NCBI GenBank assembly: GCA_905182985.1
Contig: CAJJDN010000070.1
Span: 263,673-327,672, forward strand
Length of the DNA stretch: 64,000 bases
Reading direction: 5' to 3'
DNA from: Paramecium sonneborni
Taxonomy: Eukaryota; Ciliophora; Oligohymenophorea; Peniculida; Parameciidae
Notes under the pieces: generated by a model
What the model saw: the letters and a program-made list of their open reading frames with translations, nothing else
What the model was told of the DNA's origin: nothing
Database searches by the model: none
Position numbers and translations under genes: made by a program
In this document: piece by piece, positions 12,605 through 27,855 of the stretch
Position numbering within the stretch: the first letter of the stretch is position 1
How the letters are laid out: each line of letters begins with the position of its first letter

Positions 12605-13518
12605 TCATTATACTCCTCCTTCATCTTCTTCTGTTGAATCTTCTATATTTTATTAAATTTAAACTTCCTCTTCATTATCTTCTCCTCCTTCTTCTTCAAA
12701 ATTAAAATAATTTTCATCCAATCCTAATTAAGATAACTTCTCTTTAAACATTTATTTTATTTCTTATAATTATTTCTTTATCTTTTCATTCTCAATCATT
12801 ACTAACTCTTTCTCTTTCTATTACTATTATATTAACTCTTTAAATTTCCCTACTAAAACCTCTTTCTTATTTATCTCTCCTGATAAATCTTTCTCTTACT
12901 TTATTAAACTCTATAACAATTATTCTTTATCATTTAATTACTACTTCTATTATTCTACCTTTTATACCACTAAACTATCAACCCTATATCAAACTCATAC
13001 TTCCTCTGTCCCTCCAATTACTCTCTCAATTTCTTCATCATTTCACTTATTTAATCTTCCTCTTTTTATTATTATTTTATCTCTTTTATTGTACTCTCAC
13101 TCTACTCTACCCTCTCTTCAAATATACTTATCTTTTCATCATATTCCTTCTCTAATTATTCCAGTTAAATTTTCTATTTATTCTCTTTCATACTCAAAAC
13201 TTATTCTAATTATTTAATTTCTTATTCCACTTATTTTAACTCTATCTATTATTCTTATCTCTCCTAATCATTTTATTATTTCTATAATAATATCTATGAT
13301 TCTCCTCTTTATATCTATTAAATCTTATCATTTTCTCTCATTTCTTATTCTTATTTAACATAGTTACATTATAATGAACAAATTTCTCTCTTATGATCTT
13401 AATCCTAATTATGTACTTCCTCGTCACAATCATAACAAAATCTAGCTTAACAATTTTAACAAAACACTGTCCCAAGCTTTTTTGAACATTAATCACAATT
13501 TTTTAATAATCTCTTCAT
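12605..13518 (-). CDS. B-box-type zinc finger, coiled-coil protein
   Basis: The start is ATG at 13518 (MKRLLKNCDQC). A compact Cys/His cluster follows at residues 8-50: CDQC, FCQNC, FCYDCDEEVH and DHKREIC. This fits a B-box zinc finger. From about residue 60 to 260 the sequence is a continuous Glu/Gln/Lys-rich coiled coil with heptad spacing. The tail is very acidic (EEEGGEDNEEE ... EEDEGG) and ends at TGA 12605-12607. One 26-nt intron near 12995 restores the frame (QRN joined to LVVQKV). It is likely a scaffold protein; the partner is unknown. No RING finger is seen, so ubiquitin-ligase activity is not supported. Confidence 0.8.
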
Positions 13519-13918
13519 TTATATTATTTATATATAACAATCAAATAATATCTCAATATCTTATTATTATTAAAATAACATGAAAATCCATTCTTCAAAA
13601 ACATTTTATTACTATTCACTTACAAAAATTAATTGAGTATAACCATATTCTCCAATTAACTAAATTTATGAATTAAAATTTAATTTTTAATCAATCTTTC
13701 AAACAAACAAGAATTAGTTTAAATTCAAAAATCAAAAAGAATTTTAATCTGAATAACTTATTAAGATTTTATAGTTTTTCATAACTCATTTTTAATTAGA
13801 TAAATAAAATGTGACAAAACTTATTATTAACATTCAAAAATTAAAAGTTTATATTTTATATTTTATAAATGTATAAGATCTGTTTTGGAGTAAATAAAAT
13901 ATATGAATGACTTAATTT
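13519..13918. other. Intergenic spacer
   Basis: About 400 bp of AT-rich DNA between the start of the B-box gene and the end of the kinase gene. TGA occurs in all frames and nothing codes convincingly. The B-box promoter must lie here. Confidence 0.6.
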
Positions 13919-15458
<1,540 letters not shown>

Positions 15459-15915
15459 AATATAAATAAATAAATTTTAATTCTTATCAAGTTTAAATTT
15501 ATATGCTTTCATGACAAAATATTTAATTTACCATAATATATTCCCATCTTTAATTCTATCTTAAAAATACCATTCTAAGCAGAATAGATTAATTATTATA
15601 AAATAATTATCAAAAATATTTCTTATTTGCATAAATAAATAATATTTTAAATTCAATAATGAGATGTTATATATCAAATTTGAATAAAATCAATAAAAAT
15701 GATTTAATCTTGAATAAAAAATATCAAAAATAATTTCTAACTTTTTTTTTTAACTTTGTTTAAAATGTTAAATGAAAATTATCAAGTCTTGAAGAGGAAT
15801 CTTTTATAATTCCATTGAAGAGAATATTAATAATTATTATATCAAAATAATGTCCTTCATTCTAAAGATAAAGCTTGAAGTTATAAGGATTGTTAACACT
15901 TCTCATATCTAATTG

Positions 15916-16470
15916 TCATTAAGTTCTTACTCTTTTGAACGAATAGATTACTTATAAATAATCTAATTTCTAGAAGTAATTATGCTTATTCTTATTGAAA
16001 TTTTTGGGTTTTAATTAAATACTGTTTCCAGTTACCATTCCTTAGTTTCCAAATTCTTTCAACAGTAATTAAACATCACAAAAATCAAATTATAATGAAT
16101 ATGTTTTCAATTCAAGTGAGATTAATTCAGTTTAGTTTTTATTTATCTAATTCAGAAAATAATATTTTATCTGTCTTATTGAGAAAAGACCTAAACTTTT
16201 GCTATTCAATTTTTTCTTCTTTAGTTGCCAAATCTATTAGTGCTCTATTAAAATAATCTGTAATATTCAAAGTTTTAAAAGGATATTCAATATATCTTGG
16301 TCTATCATCATAATTTCTAGTCGTACTAAATGTCAATGTTCTGATGAGGACCTTAAATTTTTTGGAAAGGAGGAGATCTTCATAAAAAGTTTTTCTTCAA
16401 ATTAAATAGGAGGAAGAAGATAACATTGAGGAATTTAACTTTTGATTCTTGATATACTGTATGTATTCAT
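15916..16470 (-). CDS. Unknown protein, intron-split
   Basis: The start is ATG at 16470 (MNTYSISRIKSQIPQ). Two introns restore a single frame: 26 nt joining PKNLS to TTRNYDDRPRY, and 22 nt joining EQQK to QIKYYFL. The protein is about 170 residues, basic and without membrane segments or recognised motifs. The frame reaches a TGA at 15916-15918, but protein-like sequence in the same frame continues beyond it (DMRSVNNPYNFKLY) to another TGA at 15674-15676. The true 3' end may therefore lie there, behind an intron I could not place, or the TGA may be a lesion. Confidence 0.55.
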
Positions 16471-16764
16471 TTTAAAGGGTAGTTTTATATGAATTGCTTT
16501 TAGAAGTTTTATTAATTTTTTAATTATTTTTTAATTTTCAAAAAGAAATATTTATAATTTGGAAAAATTGAATTAAAGCTTCATTTAATAAAAAATCAAT
16601 ATATAAGATTAAATATTTATCTAACACTACAATTTCTCTTAATAAAATAAATTTAATTAAATCGTCATTACTAAGGTGAAATAACTGGAATAAATTGTTA
16701 TTGGTGTTATAAAACATAGGTTGGTTAAGTTTGATAAATAATTTAAGATATTTTAGGCTAGGCT

Positions 16765-17025
16765 ATGTATTTAGATTAAATTTTTGTTGATTTGAAATTT
16801 AAGGAGTCATTATTTTTAACCATTAAAGAGTTGGATATTATTCTAGATGTAAAGATTGATTTGATAAAGTTAAAGAAAATCTAAATTGATGACTTAGATC
16901 GATTGAATACATTTTAGGGTTAGATGCTTTTATAACATATTTATTAATAAATTTAATAAGAGATAACAATATAAATAAAATCTACTATAAACTAAATTCA
17001 TTTCATTGAAATAACTAGTTTTTGA
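16765..17025 (+). CDS. Small unknown ORF (tentative)
   Basis: An ATG at 16765 opens 86 codons in ciliate code with a plausible amphipathic composition (KESLFLTIKELDIILDVK, LIKLKKIQIDDLDRLN). It is supported only by being open and protein-like. Its 3' end overlaps the end of the convergent RRM gene by 28 bp, which is unusual for this chromosome, so the real end may be earlier or the ORF may be spurious. Confidence 0.3.
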
Positions 17026-18378
17026 TTTTTAAATTCGTAATCAGAGAAAATAGCTACCATCTTTAATGTTTCAGAGATATTCAACATACAGATTTCTAAA
17101 CTATCCGATGAAATAATTTTTATTTCTTAATTTATTTCTAATTATTACCTGTAACTTTTACAACTAATCTAATCATCTCAGATATTTCCATTGGTTCTTA
17201 AACACCACTCAAAATTATGGCCTTAGAAAGTGGTGCTATTATTTTTGGTCCATTTAGATTATAATATATCATATATTCATCTTGAATAGTTGTTGGCTGC
17301 AATTATTATAAGGGAATGTATTATATACGCCACTATAATAAATATTAATATTACCTATTGATCAAAGAAAGTTACATTGTTTAAGTATTCTTTAGCAATC
17401 TGAGCAAATTCTACTGTTTAATATCTAACAAACACTCTTTTGAATTATTTTTCATAAAGGATTTCTTCAACATTACCAAATTTATTGAAAATATTGAACA
17501 ACATCTTGGCAGTTACTCTCTCATCAATATGTTATATTTTAATAATTTTAGATGGTTTTTGAGTGATCATATTCTAAACATCTTAAGAAATTTCAGGTAT
17601 TAAATTAGTTTTTTGTTATATTACATTATCATCTTCAGAATCGGAATTTAATAAGTTATTAATTTCATCGTTTCTTTATGAACTCTTATTTCTTTCTGGA
17701 GTTGATGTAAATGTTCGAGTAAATTAATCTAATTGTTATCTCAATATATTTGGATCATCTGTATTAGAATGTTTCATAACATCTGAAGCAGTGCTGCTAG
17801 TTTAAGTATAATCAGTTCCTCTAGATTTGTCAACTACTTCTAAATCTAAATTTTTTAAACGAGAAAAATGTATTGTTAATCTAAATATATTTCTAATTGA
17901 TACTTTCCTTCCCCTTCAGCCAAATATTTACCAATCTTATCTTTTCTTGCTTCAATTGCATTTTTTATATCGTAATATTCAACAAATGCTTTATTTGCTT
18001 TACCTCTCTCAAATATTAGAATCTTCTTTATATCACCATATTTTGTGAATTGCTCGAATAGTAAATCATTACACAGAGGAAATGTAGGAGATAATTAAGT
18101 AATAACAAGAAGTAAAATTTTGCTGGGTGGATCTCTTGAATTATTATTCATTAAATTAAAAATATATAATCTTTCTTAACTCTTCTCATTTTTATCTTAT
18201 ACATAATCCAAATTAAAATCTTACTTATATAATCTAATCTAATCTAATTATTTTAGTTTAAAAAGTTGGACACTTTCCTTTATATATAATTCCAATATCT
18301 TGTGTAAAACAATAAATTAAAAATCTTCAAATTCGTTGTTTTGCTCTTACCATTTATCTCATTAGGAAAGAAAATCAT
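16998..18378 (-). CDS. RNA-binding protein with RRM domains (PTB/hnRNP-L-like)
   Basis: Two RNA-recognition motifs are readable. The first has LLFEQFTKYGDIKKILIFER and ANKAFVEYYDIKNAIEAR (RNP-like strands). The second has RVTAKMLFNIFNKFGNVEEI and FKRVFVRYQTVEFAQIA. A C-terminal piece (CMLNISETLKMVAIFSDYEF ... LVISM) looks like the last strands of a further RRM. The variant RNP motifs, poor in aromatics, resemble the PTB/hnRNP-L class, which binds pyrimidine-rich RNA in splicing control. A Ser/Thr-rich linker joins the domains. At least four introns of 22-26 nt fit. The ATG at 18378 is preferred because the frame runs through to it after a 26-nt intron; an internal ATG at 18151 is the alternative. 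TGA is at 16998-17000. Confidence 0.8.
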
Positions 18379-18675
18379 TTTAATTGAGGAAATCAAACTA
18401 CTGATTAAAAAAATTTGTACTTAAACCTATTCCATTGTGTCTTAAACTAATTTGAATCTCAATTTGAAGGATAAAAACTTCTATTTTTGTTTATATAAAA
18501 ATTATCTTTTTGATTCTACAAATTATCTTAAATTTGAATTTAATCTTAAAAATTATAAAAAGAAAAATATAAATTCTAACAATAAAAATATTAATTTATT
18601 TTTCTCATATTAAATAAATTGTTAATAATTTGAACAAAACTCTTATTTTTATAAAGTATGTACATATAAAAATTA
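18379..18675. other. Spacer between RRM and cysteine-rich genes
   Basis: About 300 bp of AT-rich sequence holding the promoter of the RRM gene. A short minus-strand frame (with IEVFILQIEIQISLR) is open here but has no clear link to the RRM gene. A tandem TAATC repeat lies nearby at about 18226-18250, inside the first RRM exons. Confidence 0.4.
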
Positions 18676-21600
18676 TCAATTATTAATCTGAATATTATTA
18701 TCAGAAACAATCATAAAGCTTTTATAAGTATTTTTTTCTAATTGCTTTTACTTTTTTTATTTTTTTAATCTATTTTTTTAAATTTGGATTAACAATTATT
18801 ATAATTAATTTAGGAAATCTAAAACAACATTTTAAGCTATAATAAGTGTAAACAATCCAATATGAATCCATCCTAATAAAGTAATAATTTCTTCATTTAA
18901 TGTTAATTCATAAGGAAAAAGGGATGAAAAAAAAAGTAAAATAGCAATTTCTCTTCCTAAATTCTTAATTAACTCTAATTTTTGAATACATGGCCGCACA
19001 ACTAATAAGTAATAAAAATACAGATTAGATTAAATAATTAATGATATAATTTAAATTATAGGGGAATTGGTCAAAAAACAAATAATTGCCATATAAATGG
19101 CTACTTTTATCATTGAAAATGGGATAAAAAATCTTGCCCAATAAGTTTATTTGACATTTTCATAAAATATTGAGAATTAATTTTAGGTTGTTTGCTTATA
19201 TTATTTTTATAGGACCACAATTGATTAAAAAAGAAATAAATGAGGCAATATAATAGCAAAAAGTGCGTTAAAAGAGTTAAATGTAACAAACATATCTTCA
19301 AATTGCATATTAAATTAATATTCTGGAAATTAGCTATAAGCACTATACATAAGTTAATACTATGTGGATATAAAAACTTTAATTATTCCTGAATAAAAAA
19401 AGTATTTGGTTGTTTTTTCAGAAAATTATTTAACAAATTAAAAACCTTTATAGAATATTTTTAACTTTTTATAATTTATAAAAGTCTACAACTTAGTATA
19501 AATTAAGATGCTAAGGCTTCTAATCATTTTAGATGTTACATATAATGTAAAAGATGTAAACATAGTTATGTAAAAGCTTTTAGCATTTACTAAAAAAAAG
19601 GCATTATTAAATTCAGGATCTTCTTAATTAGAATGGTGAGATTAAATAAATGGTGTTTTTCCAAAATTCAATTTAGAAAAATAATAGTCTATCTATAATT
19701 TATCATAAAGAGGTTAAAAAGATATAATTTTAAAAACTTTTAAGTATTCCTGTAAATGAGTAGGAAAAGGTACTGCTAAATATCTTACATATGATAATTA
19801 TTACAAAAGTGCTAACATATTGAAAAATAAGTCAAAATTTCCAGTTAACACTGACAATGTGGAGGAGCCTATAAATACAAAAATCATAATTTCGTTAAAT
19901 TGTATTGCATTATCTAATCTATTTTTTGCATCTTCTGATAAAATTAAAGGTGTACCTAAACTAATAGTTTAAGAAGAGTCTGTTAATTATTGATTTAGAT
20001 TGTTAATAACAATAGTCTACAGAATTGATATAGTTGCATAAGGATCTTTGACTTATTCTAGTAAGCTAATGCAAATTTAATATTAGGCTTAGTGAAAAGT
20101 TGTTAATGTAGCTTAAGTAATTGGGATGACAGTAAACTTAAAGTTTGTATTATTTGTAATATTAATTTTGATATAATCTTCAAATTGACAAGGTTGTTTT
20201 AATATGATTTTTTAATTAAATGAAAATAATATAATTTATTGACTATCTTTTTTTTGAGAGAGATTACTTAATTGTATTTATGGAGGTTCTTAATTTATGC
20301 ATTCACTTAATCCTGTAATAGATGATTAATTACAAATCCAATTTTTTTCTATTTAACAATATGAATCGCAACCATCAAAACTTTCATTGTTTCCATCATC
20401 ACATTATTCGTATTGTTCAACTAATAAACCATTGCCACAAATAGTTTAGCATTAATTATTGTAAGATTACCATCCATAATTACAAAGTAGACATATACCT
20501 TATGCGCATATTAGACATTATTGATGACATTAAAATTAACAATTAAAACAACCATCTTCTTTTATATTATTCATATCATCACATTCTTCTTTACCAATAA
20601 TTAAACCATCTCCACAAATTTCATAACATAAACCATTAGAATTTAATTCATATCCTGTTTAACAATCTAAACAAATTTACTAATTGCATATATTACATCC
20701 ATATTAACATTATATTTTACATTTATAACATCCGTCATAAGGATATATATTGCCATCATCACATTCTTCATTATTACCAACGATCCCATCTCCACACATT
20801 GTTTCACATATTAAATTAATACATTCATTTTTGCTTTCTTACCATAAACAATTCATTCCAAATTAATCTTATATACATCCTTCTTTAGTTTAAATAGAAT
20901 TACATGTAGTTATTTTAATGCAACCTCCATTTAATTTAGAAGTACATCCTATAAAATAATCTTCACATTCAAAATGACTGTTTATGTTTTTTGGTGCTGA
21001 ATTACATGATTTAATAACACAGTAATTTTCATCAATTAACCATTAACAATCTCTATAATCATTTGAGTAAGTGCATGCTTCAATATTAATAGCATTTTCA
21101 CATTATTGTCTATCAATACATCTTAAACCATTTGTTGTGCATTTATTATTAATTAAAGCAAGAGAACATTTTATATCAGTTTTGTATTAGAAGTCTTCAC
21201 ATTTTGCTAATCTACATGAATTAGGTTAGCAATTATAATTAAAAGATTAGCATTCAAATAATAAATTATAATTTTAAGGAGCTTAATCACAAATTATCTC
21301 TGAACAAATTTAATCTATTTAATCCCAAAAACAAGATAAACCTAATAAATTTTTTTAACCAGGAGTTAAACATTAAAATTGATTGTAAGATTTACACATT
21401 TGCTTTTTAATTATACAACCAGATCTATCTTCATTAATAGTGCAATTACTACCATATTATTCACATAATTAAATATCATAAATGATATTTGTAACCACAT
21501 TCCTACAATTATCAAGTAAACATTAGTTATTCATCCAAATACATAACTACTAATGTATATTAATAACACATTAATGTTCATATTAATATTGATCGCATTC

Positions 21601-24600
21601 AAGTAGGTTTGTACAAGAATAAATCGAATTTTGTATAGAAATTGTACAAGTTGGTGATATTAGTTAACAATCTTGATGAGTTTAAACATATTCTTCAATT
21701 GAATTACAAGAAAAATTGATACAAACATTTAAAGAAGCCTACCAATAGCATTTATTCTATTTATAATTAAATTTACAATTCTGTTATTTTGAATAAAAAG
21801 AACAAAATCTGGCTAAAGGTTAACAACTAGATTTAAATTCTTTTCGTCTACATTTTCTATGCAACAAAAATAATTCACAATTTTATTAAAAATAGGTGGA
21901 TGCTTAAGAACATTTTGTATTTCTAATACAGCCATCATATTATTCATTTATTCTACAAAGTGGACTAAAACGAGCACAATTCTCTTCATTTATTACTAAG
22001 TTTGGAATTAATTTACATTCATTAAGTTCCATACAATTTCTATTTTCAATATCAAATACACAAAAAGGTTGTCTATTTTAACAAGTTTAATAAAATTGTA
22101 ATAAATTATAGATTGGCAGATTATAATTTAAAAGGCATGATAATTAGAAACATTTTCCTTGATTCCAACTGCATTTTTCAAATTTAGAATTTCTATAACA
22201 TTAAATTTAATCTTGAATTTAATTGCAAAATAAAGGTGCTTCAATACATGTAACAAGCGAAGGATTTGTTAGGGAAGTACAATTTTAAAGTTTATCTTAA
22301 CAAACTCGATGAGATGAAGGGTTTTAGATTTATGAACATGATGTAATATCAGAGCAAAGATTGATATTCCAAAAGCAATAAATTTTTAATCCAAGCTGCG
22401 TAATGTAAGAGGCTTTATTACATAATAATTCAGTTGTTTCTTAAGAGCAGGAAGTTCTATCTTTACAAATATTTTATAATTAATCATAAGTACAAGAATC
22501 TAACCATAATATGCATTAGTAAATAGAATTAAATTATTCATTCATATTATAACAAGTTCTAATTTAGCATGTTGAAACATTCCAACTGCATTGAATATTG
22601 TTATTCAATGTAATAAAATTACATTAATGTTTTGAAACATTCAAACATGAATTATAGGTGCAAGTATTCATTTAAATAAAGTCAAATTCACATTAATTAG
22701 AGTATGATTTACAATAGGATTATAGAAAATATGCTTAATTTAATTTTCTACAGTTAATTTATGTATTTGTTATTTATGAATTAAAAATGGAGCATTGTGT
22801 ACCATTCCATGTACATATTTCTTAATTAATTGTTATCATTGAATTACAATCATTTTAATTAATTTAGTTACAATTTAAAGGAGTAATAACACAAATATTT
22901 GAGATATGATATTAATATAGATATCCTTTATCTTTATCTTCATAACTACAGCTGTAATTATTAGCAAGTATTAAATCAGCAATATGTTGACAAACTAAAC
23001 TATCATCCATTTAACATTTTTATCCTGCGGAATTCACATTGCAATCGGTCTATTTAATATATTCACTGCAGTTTGCTTTTTTATCTTAACACGTAATATT
23101 TTAAGTTGATATTGTACATATACTAGAAAATGTTTAGCAATCAGATGAATTTAAAGGAGTACCTGGATAATCACTACACTTTTATTTAATACAAGATGAT
23201 CCATTCCATTTACATGGTTGATTATTAATATCTGTTAAACATTCATTTTATGTTAAATAACTTTCACAATCTAATTTAATTGAACAACTTAAACCTAATT
23301 TAATTGTGCATTTAGGATTCCATGCTTAGCATTCTTCATGTGTAGAAAATTATTCTATTTCAGGTGCATCAGTACATAAATTATAAATGCCTTTATCAAT
23401 ATCACATCCAAATCCAGAATCATTTAATTTACAAGATGATAACCATTATCTGCATTACAAATTAGCATTAATTGTTGTACTAGCATTCATACAAGTTCTA
23501 TCCTCACAATTTTATGTTTAATTATTCCAGAAACATAAATTATTCAATGCACCAATTTTACACTATAATTCATCAGTTAATTATTAACATAAAGGAAATT
23601 GTTCAATACAACCTCCGTTTAATTTATTAACACATTTCTAATTATGATATTTAACCCATTCTTAACATTAAGATATTGTATTAAATGAGATTGGAGCATT
23701 ATCACACGTTTAAAATTAACATTATTTAATTTATATATTCCAATAACATGGAATACCTTATAAAGTTGATCTACATTATAATTAATGTTTAAATTAATTA
23801 CATTCTAGAAATTTAGTAATACATCCATTTAAATATTATGTGTCTTATGTAAGAATAACATTTATTGTACATCTTATATCCCAATTTTAACAATCTTCAT
23901 AAGAACTTAAATATATTGAAGCTGATTCACATCTTTTATGTACACAACCAGTTGGTAATAAACATTTATTCATTTCATAATCATTATTACATTCATTCTC
24001 AGACAAGTTTTAACATTCTTTATTGACACAAGTTTTGGTTAAATAATTATAAGTACAAATATTTAATCTATCTGAGCATTTTTTATCAGTATCATATTTA
24101 GGATATTTAAAAGACTTACATTCTTCTTCATAACATTAATCATTTTCTATTACACATTTTTTATGATTTCTATTTATAATACAACTCTTTAAATTCTTTA
24201 TATCTTTACAATTATCTACATTATCAATACAACCATTTCCTAGTTTACTTATACAATCATAATCATTTAACCATTTTATGCATTATTCATGTTCAAAATT
24301 TAAAGGTGCATCCATACATTGTTTTATTTTACATATTTATTATAATTCATTCCATATACAATATCTACCTGATAATTAATTAACCATTTGACAAGAATCT
24401 TATGTTTCTAATTAATCACAATTATTTGGTTTGATTTTACATCCTCCTTTTTTTTAAGGAACACAATATTAATCTTAATTGTCAAACATTTAACATTCAA
24501 TCATTGATTTTACTGTTTCTGGTGATGAAGCACAATTTTTAGTATAACATTATCCTTAATAATATATACATGGTCTCTCTTTATTATCTATAACACAACC

Positions 24601-25377
24601 AGATTAGTATTAATATAATTTACATTCCTATCTTTCAATACATTATATCCCATTTGTTGTACAATTCTAAAGAAATTATGAACATTCTTAATGAGTTATT
24701 AAATATTTATTTGAACATTTTTTCTCAAAGCACTATTCTAATCCTTCTTCCCAAAAACATTTAATATTATTTAAACTTAAAAAACATTGTTCTTTAAATT
24801 TATACTAATAACAATATTCTTTTTATTTAGTACATCCTCCTTAATTTTATACTGTACAAATACTAATTTATTATTTACAATCACTATCTGTATTTAATGT
24901 TTAAGGTAATTCTTCACAATTTTCAACATCTTAACATTTTTCTTCATTATTTGTTGTTTTCCAAATACAAAATTTACCATCAATATTTTGATTACCACAA
25001 GCTTATTTATTTTTATAATATTGACATTCATTTTTAGGAATGCAATTTTAACCATTTGATACACACCAAAATGAAGATTATAAACATTTTTCGGATAATA
25101 AACTTTCGCATTTTATCAAATCCTAACAAATTCCTAAATGAAATGCACATTTCTTATTTTAAATACATTCATCTTCCATAAATTAACTACAATAAGATAT
25201 AGGTTGATTGTTATTTTATGAATTCATATTAATTTGGCATTTTTCTATCTCATTATTCCATAAACATTTTTGAGAAGAGTTGCACTTTTTTTATTCAACA
25301 ATATGAGCACATTCACAAGGAATATTGATTGATAGATTTAAATGGAATTATATCAGAAGGTAGCCATAAAATAACAT
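18676..25377 (-). CDS. Giant cysteine-rich secreted/membrane protein with C-terminal TM helices
   Basis: About 2,230 codons from the ATG at 25377 to TGA at 18676-18678. The N-terminus (MLFYGYLLIQFHLNLSIN) is a signal peptide. From residue 20 to about 1,500 it carries dozens of repeats of roughly 60 residues with regular Cys spacing (pattern CxxW...C...C..QxxC), suggesting a long disulphide-bonded ectodomain. Then come several Myxococcus-type cysteine repeats (DUF4215 type): CGDGIVGNNEECDDGN and CGDGLIIGKEECDDMNN. The last 500 residues contain several hydrophobic helices (MIFVFIGSSTLSVL, LFAIILPHLFLF, GWIHIGLFTLIIAQNVV) and a Lys/Gln-rich tail. It fits ciliate surface or membrane cysteine-rich proteins of unknown role. 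Almost no introns are needed. It is not a variant surface antigen by any feature I can see. Confidence 0.8.
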
Positions 25378-25510
25378 AAACTTAATTAATTAATCTCACT
25401 CTAATGTACAATATTGAATGGATTAAATATATTCCTTAATTCATTAAATTAAAAATTTTATTTAAATTTAAGTAATATCATTATTCACATTATTTTTATA
25501 TTTTATGATT

Positions 25511-26629
25511 TCAAATAATCATTTTTTAGTAACTATTTTTAAGCTATCTACATGAACTGTTTAAACCATTTAATAATTTCACATTTACAAGTTTACTATC
25601 TATTACTTCATTAAAAAGCAAATTTATTAGGTTTTATAATTGAGACATAATCTCGTTTAATATTATTTTACTTTCAAACTTCTATTAAATTTAACTAAAC
25701 ACAATATTAAAAGAATTAACTATTGAAGACATCTTTTAAACATATTAACTAAAATTACTATTGTTTATTTCATTTTCTTTATTTGACTCTCTTTCTGTTA
25801 AACTATTAAATTTTAAAGTCTTAATTTCTTTTAAAATTTAACCTTAATATTATGGAAGGGATCTCTAATCTTGATCTATTCCCAATATTTTTAGTATTTC
25901 TTAGAAAAATGTTTCATTTAACAAAGACATTGATTACAACTATTAGATTTCTTTTTTAAAATCCGAGATCTAATAAGTATCTTCTTATTGTTTTAGTTTA
26001 AAATTTGTAGTGGCAGATACAATTACTTCAGAAATAAAACCTGAAAATGTTTAAAAAGACTAATTCAATGCTTAAATAGATGAAGAACTCAGAAAATCTA
26101 GTAAATCAACTTATAAGCTTGAATTATTTTCAATTTTTGTTAATTATTAAATAAACTATCTTGCTAGCTTATTTTCAAAAACAACTTACTCTAAATATTA
26201 TTATAATTCTAAATTTTATTATTCAATAATTTCATTTATTTTTATTGTTTTTTCTAAAACTTTTATTGTCTCTTAATATTACTTATACCAATAATCTAAT
26301 TCAAAATCTAATTAGGTTAGCTTTTAGTTGTTTAAAATTACTTATTGATCTTTTAATTGATTTTAAAAAAAGTATTCAATCATTTGTTCATATTCAAGAA
26401 AGCAAGTAATTTCTTATTTATAATTCTAAAACAACACTTCAGAATTGAAATTATTGAGAGTTTTATTTACATTACATAATGTTGATTATTTGTTTTAACT
26501 TTGTTATTAAGATTATTTCAATTATTGAATTTCTTTTTATTGTGCTTCTATAATTAAATATGCTTTTTGAATTGCATCATCTTTAATTTTTAAATGCTTT
26601 GTTAGATTTGCTATTTAGGTATTGATCAT
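25511..26629 (-). CDS. Coiled-coil protein, intronless
   Basis: A single uninterrupted frame of 372 codons runs from the ATG at 26629 (MINTQIANLTKHLK) to TGA at 25511-25513. The composition (Gln, Leu, Lys, Glu, Asn) and heptad spacing predict coiled coil through residues 1-190 and again toward the end. There is no signal, membrane segment or catalytic motif. It starts head-to-head with the cyclin gene with only 42 bp between the two ATGs. The function is unknown; a structural or basal-body role would be guesswork. Confidence 0.75.
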
Positions 26630-26671
26630 ATACGTTAATTATTAATTTATTAATAATTTATGAACTAAAAA

Positions 26672-27808
26672 ATGTTTTAAACTAAACACAACAAAATAGA
26701 ATAAAGCTAAGAACTTCTGTTGAGTTCTAGAAATAGAGTGAGATCAGTTTTTTAAGATATTTCGAATCTGAACTTTACATTAGTAAATTAATATGAAAAG
26801 GGTTCTGTATAGAAGAAGGAGGAAAGAAAAACTTAAATAAGTAGAAAAAGAAGAAATGCAGTAATACCTATAAAAATAGAGAGAATGTTGATATAGATAG
26901 AACATTCTGAATATCAGTTTATCAATTTAAAAATCAGGTCTGGGAATTAGATAGAGAAGGATATTTTATGTTATTTTGATAAATTCCGAAGTGAAATTTA
27001 TTAATACGAATTATTAATAGAATAAAAAGTACTATAATGAGATATAAAATTAGTTTAATATATTGAATATTGATTAGCATGATTTTACTGAAGAGTAATT
27101 AGAAAGAGTGTTAGATTGGATGGTATATAAGATGAAAAAGTTTAAGAAAGTGTCTAATGAGTCTATATTTAAAGCAATTGAATTAGTATATTAGTACTTA
27201 TAGAACACCTATCATTTAACATTAAAAGAATTAGAATTGATATCAGGCTGTAGTATTTATATATCTTCTAAATTTGTGGATTTGTATCCTATATATATTG
27301 ATGATCTGTGTTAAGAAGTAATATAAATTATGAATATAGGTGTTATAATAGAAATATTATAATAGTGATATCTTATAATAGGAGAGAAAGATATGTTAGA
27401 GTATAAATTATAATTTATGTTTCACAACATCATTGTAATTGGTGCATAGAATATTAATGGATTTAAAAGATTTAATATAATAAATTTACGATAATGAAAA
27501 GATGGATATATTGATATAAAAGATAATTGAGAATCTGTTTTATATGGAAATAGGTTAAGAGTTTAGATAGATATCCAAATGTAATAAGGCCTTAGCTTGT
27601 ATTTTATTAACTATGATAGAAGAAAATGTTGAAAGTAGAGTAGTAATTATTTGAATATTATTTAATGTGTTAAGCTGTATTGTTTTGTGTGAATCATTTC
27701 AAATTGAATATAAATTGGATAGAGAGACATATAGAAGATTTAAGAACATTCATATAAGCAAACAAACATTTGAATTTGTTTAAGAAAATACCTAATAATA
27801 AATATTGA
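26672..27808 (+). CDS. Cyclin-box protein
   Basis: This is a cyclin-type regulator of a cyclin-dependent kinase (family role). After a basic, Ser-rich N-terminal region comes a cyclin box: ERVLDWMVYKMKKF, SIFKAIELVYQYLQ, LKELELISGCSIYISSKFVD and DDLCQE. This matches the first cyclin fold, with a small-residue CxxxxSKF in place of the usual CxxIAxKxxE. A second helical part follows (ILMDLKDLIQQIY, KALACILLTMIEEN, AVLFCVNHFKLNI). A 25-nt intron before FNILNIDQ and a 31-nt one before ILMDL are clear. One 3' shift near 27640 lacks an intron of normal size. The start ATG at 26672 was chosen as the first in frame. It ends 47 bp before the SSRP1 start. Subclass (B, Y, PHO80-like) not determined. Confidence 0.7.
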
Positions 27809-27855
27809 TTTTTATTTTTTATGCGCCCAAATATAAATAAATAATTAAATTTGAA

